This document shows positions 1-5,885 of a stretch of DNA of 5,885 bases, in pieces. Position numbers and translations under genes: made by a program. This DNA is from Lachnoclostridium sp. UBA3775. Lineage in GTDB: Bacteria; Bacillota; Clostridia; Lachnospirales; Lachnospiraceae. Numbering within the stretch: the first letter of the stretch is position 1; each line of letters opens with the position of its first letter. The DNA lies in assembly GCA_002369525.1 (NCBI GenBank), contig DFFN01000045.1, forward strand, positions 1 through 5,885. The letters are read 5' to 3'. The notes beneath the pieces are model-generated. The model had not been told where the DNA came from. It worked only from the letters and a program-made list of their open reading frames with translations, and did not search any database.

Positions 1-300
1 ATGATGCAGCTTTCCGGCGGCGAGAAGGCACTTACGGCAATTTCCCTGCTGTTTGCGATACTTGACCTTAAGCCTTCGCCTTTCTGTCTGCTTGACGAGA
101 TTGAGGCGGCGCTTGATGATTCAAACGTAAGCCGTTTTGCAAACTATCTCAAAAAGCTCACGGCCAATACCCAGTTCATCGTCATCACGCACAGAAGAGG
201 AACCATGGCGGCGGCCGATTCGCTGTATGGTATCACGATGCAGGAAAAGGGCGTATCCGCTCTTGTAAGCGTAAATCTTGTCGAGAGCGAGCTTAAATAA
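1..300 (+). CDS. smc: SMC chromosome condensation ATPase, C-terminal end (5' partial)
   Basis: This is the last 99 residues of SMC, the ATPase of the SMC-ScpAB condensin that compacts and segregates the chromosome. The frame is already open at the window edge, so the ATG at position 1 is an internal methionine. The C-terminal half of the ABC-type head is visible: signature motif LSGGEK at residues 4-9 of the fragment, Walker B CLLDEIEAALDD around 29-40 (the Glu after the Asp is the catalytic base), and the switch/H-loop ITHRRGTM around 62-69. It ends with the usual short strand (MQEKGVSALVSVNL). The rest of the protein (N-terminal Walker A, coiled coils, hinge) lies upstream of the window. 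The stop TAA is at 298-300, and ftsY starts 20 bases later, the common Firmicutes smc-ftsY order. RecN/RecF-type ABC ATPases are less likely because the text around the H-loop is typical of SMC. Confidence 0.97.
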   Translation: MMQLSGGEKALTAISLLFAILDLKPSPFCLLDEIEAALDDSNVSRFANYLKKLTANTQFIVITHRRGTMAAADSLYGITMQEKGVSALVSVNLVESELK

Positions 301-305
301 ACAAT

Positions 306-312
306 AAAGAGG
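306..312 (+). promoter_or_regulatory. Ribosome binding site for ftsY
   Basis: AAAGAGG lies 8 bases upstream of the TTG at 321. This decides the start of ftsY. The first in-frame ATG would be at residue 46 and would remove the N-terminal amphipathic helix and part of the N domain. Confidence 0.8.
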
Positions 313-320
313 TACATAAA

Positions 321-1253
321 TTGGGAATATTCAGAATAATAAAGAACGGTCTTTCAAAGACACGTAAGAGCATAGCATCGGGACTTGATTATATTTTCAA
401 CGGTTTCACCCATATAGATGATGAGTTTTATGAGGAAATAGAAGAAATACTCATAATGGCCGATCTTGGCGTTGAAACAACCGGTGAGATCATCGAAAGC
501 CTTAAGGAAAAGGTTGAGGAGCAGAAGATCAAACAGCCCGCGGACTGCAGGCAGCTGCTTATCGACAGCATCAAGGAGCAGATGCATGTTCCGGAAAATG
601 CCTATGAATTTGAAAATACAAAGTCGGTTGTGCTGGTTATCGGCGTAAACGGCGTCGGAAAGACCACGACCTGCGGCAAGCTTGCCGGAAATCTTAAGAA
701 TGAGGGCAAGAAGGTTATACTCGCAGCGGCCGATACCTTCCGTGCGGCTGCGATCGAACAGCTGCAGGAATGGTCCGTACGTGCCGATGTTCCCCTCATA
801 TCGCAGCAGGCCGGTACCGATCCGGCAGCGGTGGTGTTTGATGCCGTGAATTCTGCAAAGTCCAAGAAAGCGGATATCCTGATATGCGATACTGCCGGAA
901 GGCTTCATAACAAGAAAAACCTTATGGAAGAGCTCGGAAAGATAAACAGAGTGATCGACAGGGAATATCCCGATGCTTTCAGGGAAACTCTTGTTGTGCT
1001 TGACGGCACAACGGGCCAGAATGCGCTTATGCAGGCAAGGCAGTTCAATGAGGTGGCAAAGATTACCGGTATAGTCATAACCAAGCTTGACGGAACTGCA
1101 AAGGGCGGCATTGCAATAGCGGTCCAGAAGGAGCTGGGCATACCCGTTAAATATATAGGCGTCGGCGAAAAGCTTGAGGATCTTCAGAAATTCGATGCAG
1201 ACCAGTTCGTCGATGCACTGTTCGCGGTTGCCGAAGAGGAAGCGGGAGAGTAA
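321..1253 (+). CDS. ftsY: Signal recognition particle receptor FtsY
   Basis: FtsY is the SRP-receptor GTPase. It docks Ffh-ribosome complexes at the inner face of the cytoplasmic membrane for co-translational insertion of membrane proteins. At 310 residues it is an NG-domain protein without the long acidic A domain of enterobacterial FtsY, as is usual in Firmicutes. Visible parts: an N-terminal amphipathic, basic segment (residues 1-20, with GLSKTR) that fits a membrane-targeting helix; the helical N domain to about 95; the P-loop GVNGVGKTT (108-116); the SRP-type insertion segment DTFRAAA (138-144); DTAGR (190-194); the guanine-specificity motif TKLD (254-257); and the closing GVGE motif (280-283). 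It begins with TTG, supported by a good ribosome binding site. It probably shares a transcript with smc, given the 20-base gap. Ffh is excluded because there is no methionine-rich M domain. Confidence 0.97.
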   Translation: MGIFRIIKNGLSKTRKSIASGLDYIFNGFTHIDDEFYEEIEEILIMADLGVETTGEIIESLKEKVEEQKIKQPADCRQLLIDSIKEQMHVPENAYEFENTKSVVLVIGVNGVGKTTTCGKLAGNLKNEGKKVILAAADTFRAAAIEQLQEWSVRADVPLISQQAGTDPAAVVFDAVNSAKSKKADILICDTAGRLHNKKNLMEELGKINRVIDREYPDAFRETLVVLDGTTGQNALMQARQFNEVAKITGIVITKLDGTAKGGIAIAVQKELGIPVKYIGVGEKLEDLQKFDADQFVDALFAVAEEEAGE

Positions 1254-1440
1254 AGCGGAATATGGTAAATATGCCTTAAAACCCGTACCCGGAAATGTGC
1301 ATCTTATATGGTAAAAGGGGAAAGAGCTTTGATAAAGGCGTAAGAATGCACAGTAAAAAAGCAGGCATTTTGGTAAAATTACCGGTAGAAACGGCGGACG
1401 GTTGATGAGATAATTACCACAGGGCCCGAAAGTAAAAAAA
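1254..1440. other. Non-coding spacer between ftsY and the recA promoter
   Basis: No convincing gene is present. I see an imperfect long-range stem (listed separately) and short repeats: ATATGGTAAA at 1260-1269 and again at 1306-1315, with a third GGTAAA at 1372-1377, plus AATTACC at 1377-1383 and 1412-1418. The GGTAA and TTACC elements could pair in alternative ways. No canonical hairpin followed by a T-run is seen after ftsY, so the end of the smc-ftsY transcript is not obvious. From 1434 the sequence becomes A-tract rich as it enters the recA control region. Confidence 0.5.
1296..1352 (+). repeat. Imperfect inverted repeat (possible RNA stem) downstream of ftsY
   Basis: TGTGCATCTTA (1296-1306) is complementary to TAAGAATGCACA (1341-1352) with a single bulged A, giving an 11-bp stem around a 34-base purine-rich loop. 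It is not followed by a T-run, so it is not a standard intrinsic terminator. It could be a 3' processing or stability element of the smc-ftsY message, or chance. I cannot assign a known RNA family. Confidence 0.35.
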
Positions 1441-1442
1441 AT

Positions 1443-1456
1443 CGAAAAAAAGTTCG
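1443..1456. promoter_or_regulatory. LexA (SOS) box 1, upstream of the recA -35
   Basis: CGAAAAAAAGTTCG matches the Gram-positive LexA/DinR operator CGAAC-N4-GTTCG with one mismatch (A for C at position 5). The palindrome extends outward to ATCGAA...TTCGAT (1441-1458). It lies about 10 bases upstream of the -35 hexamer and overlaps A-tracts that could act as an UP-like element. LexA bound here could block RNA polymerase alpha-subunit contacts. Confidence 0.75.
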
Positions 1457-1465
1457 ATTTGAGTA

Positions 1466-1494
1466 TTGACTTAATAAAAAGCTTGTGCTATTAT
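1466..1494 (+). promoter_or_regulatory. recA promoter (sigma-A type)
   Basis: The -35 is TTGACT at 1466-1471 (5 of 6 consensus) and the -10 is TATTAT at 1489-1494 (5 of 6), with the optimal 17-base spacing. TGC immediately precedes the -10, giving an extended -10 (TGN). A-tracts at 1434-1441 and 1445-1451 lie upstream. Transcription would begin near 1501, giving a leader of about 28 bases. Confidence 0.85.
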
Positions 1495-1501
1495 ACAGAC
1501 A

Positions 1502-1515
1502 AGAACAAAAGTTCG
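1502..1515. promoter_or_regulatory. LexA (SOS) box 2, over the recA transcription start
   Basis: AGAACAAAAGTTCG matches CGAAC-N4-GTTCG with one mismatch (A for C at position 1) and keeps a perfect GAAC/GTTC core. It sits 7 bases after the -10, across the predicted transcription start, a classic place for repression. It shares the 12-base string AAAAGTTCGATT with box 1, exactly 59 bp away. Confidence 0.8.
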
Positions 1516-1518
1516 ATT

Positions 1519-1525
1519 GGAGGAG
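1519..1525 (+). promoter_or_regulatory. Ribosome binding site for recA
   Basis: GGAGGAG lies 3 bases before ATG 1529, the first seven-base strong Shine-Dalgarno match in the leader. It selects ATG 1529 over the in-frame TTG at 1517, which overlaps the site itself. Confidence 0.9.
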
Positions 1526-1528
1526 AAA

Positions 1529-2572
1529 ATGGCAAACGAAGATAAGAAAAAGGCGCTGGAAGCTGCGCTTTCACAGATTGAAAAAAGTTACGGCAAGGGT
1601 TCTGTAATGAAGCTCGGAGACGGTACAAAGGATTCGTCGGTTCAGGCCGTTCCCACGGGTTCCCTCGGACTTGATATAGCACTCGGTATCGGCGGTTTTC
1701 CCAAGGGAAGGATAATCGAGATCTACGGACCCGAATCAAGCGGTAAAACGACCGTAGCCCTTCATTGCTGTGCGGAGGTACAGAAACGCGGCGGAATAGC
1801 AGCCTTCATCGATGCAGAGCACGCACTCGATCCGGTCTATGCAAAAAATATCGGTGTCGATATCGACAATCTCTACATTTCCCAGCCGGATAACGGAGAG
1901 CAGGCACTTGAGATAACAAATACACTTGTCCGTTCCGGAGCTGTTGACATCGTGATCGTTGACTCTGTTGCGGCTCTTGTTCCCAAGGCCGAAATTGACG
2001 GTGACATCGGTGATTCCCATATGGGTCTTCAGGCAAGGCTGATGTCTCAGGCACTCAGAATGCTGACAGGTGTGATTTCAAGAACAAACTGTATCGTAAT
2101 CTTTATTAACCAGCTCCGTCAGAAGATAGGAGTAATGTTCGGTAATCCGGAGACCACTACCGGTGGTACTGCACTGAAATTTTATTGCTCTGTAAGACTT
2201 GACGTAAGAAGAATCGAAGCAATCAAACAGAGCGGAGATGTAGTCGGAAACAGAACAAGAGTAAAGGTTGTTAAGAATAAAGTAGCTCCTCCTTTCCGTG
2301 AGGCTGAGTTCGACATCATGTTCGGAAAAGGAATCAGCAAGGAAGGAGACATCCTTGACATTGCTGTTAACAATGACATAATCGAAAAGAGCGGCGCATG
2401 GTTTGCCTACGGCGGACAGAAGATCGGTCAGGGACGCGAGAATACAAAAACTTATCTTGCGGAGAATCCTGCGGTAATGCTGGAGATTGAAAACAAGGTA
2501 AGGGAACTCTATGACCTTCCCGTTGCGGATGTTCCTGCCGGCAATGCTTCGGAAGAAGAACAGGATAAATGA
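1529..2572 (+). CDS. recA: Recombinase RecA
   Basis: RecA is the ATP-dependent strand-exchange recombinase. It forms filaments on single-stranded DNA, drives homologous recombination and stimulates LexA self-cleavage to induce the SOS response. It has 347 residues, normal for the family. Features: N-terminal oligomerisation helix (MANEDKKKALEAALSQIEKSYG), Walker A GPESSGKT (67-74), DAEHALDP with the likely catalytic Glu97 (95-102), Walker B VIVDS (142-146), DNA-binding loop L1 around EIDGDIGDSHMG (155-166), and loop L2 around QKIGVMFGNPETTTGG (198-213). The C-terminal domain runs on to a short acidic tail (SEEEQDK). The start is fixed by GGAGGAG at 1519-1525. The gene has its own LexA-controlled promoter. 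Its stop overlaps the recX start by four bases (ATGA), so recX is translationally coupled. No inteins, breaks or missing key residues are seen. Confidence 0.99.
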   Translation: MANEDKKKALEAALSQIEKSYGKGSVMKLGDGTKDSSVQAVPTGSLGLDIALGIGGFPKGRIIEIYGPESSGKTTVALHCCAEVQKRGGIAAFIDAEHALDPVYAKNIGVDIDNLYISQPDNGEQALEITNTLVRSGAVDIVIVDSVAALVPKAEIDGDIGDSHMGLQARLMSQALRMLTGVISRTNCIVIFINQLRQKIGVMFGNPETTTGGTALKFYCSVRLDVRRIEAIKQSGDVVGNRTRVKVVKNKVAPPFREAEFDIMFGKGISKEGDILDIAVNNDIIEKSGAWFAYGGQKIGQGRENTKTYLAENPAVMLEIENKVRELYDLPVADVPAGNASEEEQDK

Positions 2573-3261
2573 GGATTACTTCGATAACAAAAGAGAATTC
2601 CAGAAAGATCCGGTTTGCTGTGGACGGTAAACCGGGTTTTTTCCTAAATGTGAGTGAGCTTCGTGAAAACGGCCAGTACGGAAGAATAATCGGTCTTTTG
2701 GGCCCGGACGGTAAATCTGATGAACTTGACATAGAGCTTGATGATCTGATGTTTGAAAAGATCCGGAAAGAAATTATTATACCGCGCGGAAAACGCTATG
2801 CGCTTTCGCTCCTTGCAGACCGTGACTATACAGAAAAAAAGCTTCGTGACAAGCTGAAAGAAACGGGCTACAATGAGGATGACAGGGATGAGATAATCGG
2901 ATATCTGAAAGAAAAAGGTTTTCTTGACGATCTTCGGTATGCAAAAACATACATAAGGCTTGCCATAAAAACAAAGAGCAGGCGCTGCATTTGCGGCAAG
3001 CTTTTTGAAAAAGGAGTTTCTGACGATACGGTAAAGCAGGCCTTTGAGGAAACAGAGACCGAATTTGCCGATACCGGAATCAACAGTGAGGAGCTTAAAT
3101 TTGCCGCACTTGACAGGCAGATTGAAAAGGTGCTCGGAAAAACGGCGGCGGATGACAGGGATTCCTTAACGAAGGCAATACAGTCATTAATGCGTAAAGG
3201 TTTTCATTACAGCGAAATAAAACAAAGGATTGAAAACTATTACAAAACAGGGCAGGAATGA
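2569..3261 (+). CDS. recX: Regulatory protein RecX
   Basis: RecX is the modulator of RecA. In characterised bacteria it binds the RecA filament groove and limits filament growth and ATPase activity. This 230-residue protein has an N-terminal extension of mixed strands (about 1-70) as in Firmicutes RecX, then the characteristic tandem three-helix units. The first unit has the hallmark pattern RYALSLLADRDYTEKKLRDK (77-96), followed by GYLKEKGFLDDLRYAKTYIR (111-130). Later helical units occupy about 131-225, ending with LMRKGFHYSEIKQRI (207-221), the usual RecX closing repeat. The ATG lies inside the recA stop region (ATGA), with only a weak AGGA just upstream, so translation probably depends on recA ribosomes. 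It should be co-induced with recA in SOS. Its last codons form the 5' arm of the operon terminator. Confidence 0.95.
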   Translation: MRITSITKENSRKIRFAVDGKPGFFLNVSELRENGQYGRIIGLLGPDGKSDELDIELDDLMFEKIRKEIIIPRGKRYALSLLADRDYTEKKLRDKLKETGYNEDDRDEIIGYLKEKGFLDDLRYAKTYIRLAIKTKSRRCICGKLFEKGVSDDTVKQAFEETETEFADTGINSEELKFAALDRQIEKVLGKTAADDRDSLTKAIQSLMRKGFHYSEIKQRIENYYKTGQE

Positions 3262-3277
3262 TTCTGCCCTGTTTTTA
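3244..3277 (+). terminator. Intrinsic terminator of recA-recX, overlapping the recX stop
   Basis: AAAACAGGGCAG (3244-3255) pairs perfectly with CTGCCCTGTTTT (3264-3275). This makes a 12-bp stem with an 8-base loop, and the T-run continues to 3276. The 5' arm is recX coding sequence and the recX TGA (3259-3261) falls in the loop. Read on the minus strand, the same hairpin is followed by TTTTG. It may therefore also terminate the convergent minus-strand gene, whose stop is only 26 bases beyond the hairpin. Confidence 0.9.
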
Positions 3278-3300
3278 TGAGAGGTTAATAACAATCAGTA

Positions 3301-5885
3301 TCATTTAAGTACTGCTTGTTTTTTTGTCTTGTTTGCAGCTTCGGCAAATTTCTCTGCAGTCTGTTTCGTGAAGGTGACTGCATTCTTTTCCTGCCTGCAG
3401 AATTTCACGCAGTCATCGGTAGTAAGAGGATTTTTTGCTTCCGCAGTTTTTTCAAATGCCGGATGTTTCATGATATTATCCAGGCATTTGTCAAAATCAT
3501 CATTGTCTTTTATGACAATATTTTTCAAGGATGCATTGTCAGGATTATCAAGCTTTTCTTTAACTATGCTTGCTGCAACGGCCTTTCTGTAATTAAGGTA
3601 TGAAGGATCATCCTTTGGAAGAGATGAAATATCCTTGCCGGCAACAGCCCTCATGCCTTTGCTTATTGTAAAATCAAGCTTTGCTTTGAAAATGTCCTCG
3701 GGAGAGGAATTGCTGCTTTCAATGATTTTTACCTTTTTCATATTGAATTCAGCGATGATTTCATTCTTCATACGGAGCTCTTTCTTTGGAACAAGCACAT
3801 TCTTGGCGTGGGCTTCATCACGTTCCTTTGCTTTTTGAACCATTGCCTCCCATCCGTCTGCAATTTTATCGTTATCGTTTAAGGCAGCTTCGGCTTTTTT
3901 AAAAACCTCAAGCATTCTTCTAAGTTCTTCCCTGGTCTTTAGAGCTGCCTGATATCGTTTCCATTCCCTTGTGTTTGTCCGTTTGTTGAATACCTGTGGT
4001 TTTTTCAGGGCTCTGTCGTTTATGTAGGTATTTGTATCCTCGAGGGCAGCCTTGATCTTGAACTTGAATGCCGAAGCATCGGCGGAAAGCTGATACTGGT
4101 TTTTCTTTGCAGGGTGTTCATCATCCGGATATTTCTGTTCCAGCAATACTCCGTTGAAATTTTTTATGTCTTTAAAAAGGTTTGTGACCTTGGTCCTCAT
4201 GCTTGTATATTGTTTGGAGCCTTTTTGGTATATCTTGTCAACAACCTCAATATCCTTTATTGCGCCTGTAAGATTTTTAAATCCCTCACCGAGAAAACCC
4301 TGCTGGATTTTAACAGCCTTGTTGATATTGCTTTTCATTACGGTTTTTCCGGCTGTTTCGGCATTTGTTTCAGCAATCAGAAGGCCAAAAAGGTTTCCTT
4401 CCGCTTCTGTACTGTTTTCGGAATCCTTTTTCCATTTGCTAAGGTCATTGATGGAAGAGTATTCGGCGAGCTTGTCATTATCAACGATTCTTGGAAGACC
4501 TTGTATCAGACATCCTTCGGGAATATCGCGTTTGCTGTAAGCCTCCATGCTTTCCCTTATCATGTCCTTCGTTTTTTCAAATCTTAAAACGGCGGCTTCC
4601 GCTTCAGCTGTCTTAACATCATAACCGAACAGGGAGTTTAAGAATACTTCGCTGTCTGTATTAAGAATCTCCATAGCGGTTGATTTGGGAATGATCGACA
4701 TTTTGCTTAGCGGTACACATTTACCGTCTGTACCGTCTTCCGTAAAATCAGCACCCAGGCTTGTGTCGTTATCGATCCCCTGTATGCCGCAGACTTTTCC
4801 GTTTTCATCGACCTTGTAACAGATATTGCCGGGATGTCTGTCGGCATTGCCGCAGATATAATCCAACAGCTGAAGATTGGCGATGTCTTTTATGACCTGC
4901 GGGTTATCAAAGGATGATTGTGAAATTTTTATAAAATTACTGCTGCTGTCAACATTGCTTAAGTCTTCTCCGGAAGCCTCATTCATTGCTGTCGCTTTGA
5001 TTATTTTTTTGTTGCCGTTATCATTGATGACAAGATTGACATTTTCGGAATGCGCGACAACATCGCCTATCTTGAACAGGTCTGCAACCATTGACATGGC
5101 CGAATTTCGTTTGTCCTGTCTGGTATCTGAGCTTATACCTAATGCCTTGTTTAAATTATGCGATAACAGGGTTTTTGAAAGATCCGAGGTGAACTCGGCA
5201 AAAATTCTTGTTTCAAGGGGTGTCTTTAGATTGTCGAGGTTTACTTCAATATCCTGCTGAACCATAAATGTCTTAAGATTTTTCTTAAGGCGGTCGGGAC
5301 CGGTGGTTGCCAGATCCAGACCGTTGGAGTTAAACCCGGGTACCTTTTCGAAAAAGTCTTTGGTTCCCATCTCATCCGCTATTTTTTTTGCCGACTGGAT
5401 AGTTTTATTATCATAAAGAATATCTGCAGCCGATCCGTATTTCTCATGAAGTTCCTTATTCAGCCTGTTAACTGCTTCCTGAAGGGATTCGGGCTTTTGT
5501 GAAGGGGTAACAAAAAGTCTGGTGTCGCCGTCGGGAACTATCAATCTGGTGCTCTGACCGGCACCGGCCGTACCGATTTCATTTGCATTTACGTTGATCG
5601 TACGTGAACGGGAAAACTCCAGCAGTTCATCGAAATTCAGGGGCTTAAAATCCGGATTGCCGGCATTTTCGGCAAGCACTTTCTCATATTTATTGATGGT
5701 TTTAAGGTCTTTGCTGAGTTTTCTGCGAAGCTTTTCAAGCTTTTTTGTATCGTCCTCTTTTAGCTTTCCTTGGTTTTTCTGCTCAAAACCGTTGATGCAG
5801 GTAATACAGTCGATATATAAGGTCTTGTAGACACCCAGAAGATTCTGATTCTTTTCTTTGTTATTATCATCATTTTTATCTTCTT
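3301..5885 (-). CDS. Large PI3/PI4-kinase-like (HipA-like atypical kinase) protein, N-terminus outside the window
   Basis: No named gene is recognised. The frame is open from the window edge to TGA at 3303-3301, at least 860 codons. A GTG at 5679-5677 has no properly spaced ribosome binding site, and 68 in-frame codons precede it. Residues here are numbered from that GTG. The core resembles atypical (PI3/PI4K and HipA-type) kinases: LLDYICGNADRHPGN at 271-285, with likely catalytic Asp280 and metal-binding Asn285, then GIDNDTSLG at 301-309, where Asp303 would replace the Asp of DFG. NEASGEDL (233-240) fits a hinge-like segment, and GTAGAGQST (36-44) could be a glycine-rich loop. Upstream is a Lys/Asn-rich stretch with a CITC motif near 5797-5808. 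Residues about 340-792 are charged and mostly helical (for example 540-600), without motifs I know. No membrane segments or signal peptide are visible. The substrate (protein, lipid or other) cannot be told. The reading frame is secure; the kinase assignment is inference from motifs. Confidence 0.75.
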   Translation of the reverse strand, partial: EDKNDDNNKEKNQNLLGVYKTLYIDCITCINGFEQKNQGKLKEDDTKKLEKLRRKLSKDLKTINKYEKVLAENAGNPDFKPLNFDELLEFSRSRTINVNANEIGTAGAGQSTRLIVPDGDTRLFVTPSQKPESLQEAVNRLNKELHEKYGSAADILYDNKTIQSAKKIADEMGTKDFFEKVPGFNSNGLDLATTGPDRLKKNLKTFMVQQDIEVNLDNLKTPLETRIFAEFTSDLSKTLLSHNLNKALGISSDTRQDKRNSAMSMVADLFKIGDVVAHSENVNLVINDNGNKKIIKATAMNEASGEDLSNVDSSSNFIKISQSSFDNPQVIKDIANLQLLDYICGNADRHPGNICYKVDENGKVCGIQGIDNDTSLGADFTEDGTDGKCVPLSKMSIIPKSTAMEILNTDSEVFLNSLFGYDVKTAEAEAAVLRFEKTKDMIRESMEAYSKRDIPEGCLIQGLPRIVDNDKLAEYSSINDLSKWKKDSENSTEAEGNLFGLLIAETNAETAGKTVMKSNINKAVKIQQGFLGEGFKNLTGAIKDIEVVDKIYQKGSKQYTSMRTKVTNLFKDIKNFNGVLLEQKYPDDEHPAKKNQYQLSADASAFKFKIKAALEDTNTYINDRALKKPQVFNKRTNTREWKRYQAALKTREELRRMLEVFKKAEAALNDNDKIADGWEAMVQKAKERDEAHAKNVLVPKKELRMKNEIIAEFNMKKVKIIESSNSSPEDIFKAKLDFTISKGMRAVAGKDISSLPKDDPSYLNYRKAVAASIVKEKLDNPDNASLKNIVIKDNDDFDKCLDNIMKHPAFEKTAEAKNPLTTDDCVKFCRQEKNAVTFTKQTAEKFAEAANKTKKQAVLK

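Noticed and set aside
354..908. 184-codon open frame on the minus strand across ftsY
   Set aside because: It lies fully opposite a confidently identified ftsY. Its translation shows no family motif and it looks like a codon-bias shadow.
1296..1352. Imperfect stem as an intrinsic ftsY terminator or riboswitch
   Set aside because: It has no T-run after the stem, a long unstructured loop, and no recognisable riboswitch core. Position after a stop codon and before an independent promoter does not suit a riboswitch.
1517..1531. TTG at 1517 as the recA start
   Set aside because: It overlaps the GGAGGAG Shine-Dalgarno sequence. ATG 1529 gives the standard MANEDKKKAL start.
4114..4587. 157-codon and overlapping 128-codon plus-strand frames inside the kinase-like gene
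   Set aside because: They are Phe/Leu/Cys-rich translations typical of the antisense of Lys/Glu-rich coding sequence. They have no good ribosome binding site and overlap each other in different frames.
5677..5679. GTG as the start of the minus-strand kinase-like gene
   Set aside because: There is no properly spaced ribosome binding site, and the same frame stays open for 68 more codons of similar composition to the window edge. The true start is outside the window.
3301..5885. Toxin-antitoxin HipA module
   Set aside because: The catalytic signature is only distantly HipA-like, the protein is about twice HipA length, and no HipB-like DNA-binding partner is seen in the window.

Overview
The window looks like chromosomal DNA from a low-to-moderate GC Gram-positive anaerobe of the Clostridia, most plausibly a Lachnospiraceae member (Butyrivibrio/Roseburia-like). 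The grounds are the smc-ftsY gene pair, an FtsY of only 310 residues with no long acidic A domain, Gram-positive-type LexA boxes at recA, a recA-recX operon, strong GGAGG-type ribosome binding sites, and a large Lys/Asn-rich protein of a kind I recall from Lachnospiraceae. The family-level assignment is inference.

Layout: 1-300 is the 3' end of smc (chromosome condensin ATPase). After a 20-base gap comes ftsY (321-1253, TTG start), the signal-recognition-particle receptor. Positions 1254-1528 are non-coding. Their first ~185 bases hold only an imperfect stem and short repeats. Their last ~90 bases hold a well-formed recA promoter (TTGACT, 17 bp, TATTAT, with extended -10) bracketed by two one-mismatch LexA (SOS) boxes 59 bp apart. 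recA (1529-2572) and recX (2569-3261) follow as a translationally coupled pair sharing ATGA. A strong hairpin terminator starts inside the last codons of recX and has the stop codon in its loop.

On the opposite strand, converging on recX, is one very long reading frame (3301 to the window edge, at least 860 codons, 5' end missing). Its core carries a catalytic-loop and metal-binding signature resembling PI3/PI4-kinases and the broader HipA-like atypical kinases (GNADRHPGN ... GIDNDTSLG). Long, charged, mostly helical regions surround it. It is the least ordinary part of the window.

Functionally, the plus-strand genes are housekeeping: chromosome organisation (SMC), membrane targeting of proteins (FtsY), and recombination with SOS induction and its modulation (RecA, RecX). 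Nothing in the sequence links the minus-strand kinase-like protein to these. It has its own orientation and shares only the intergenic terminator region.
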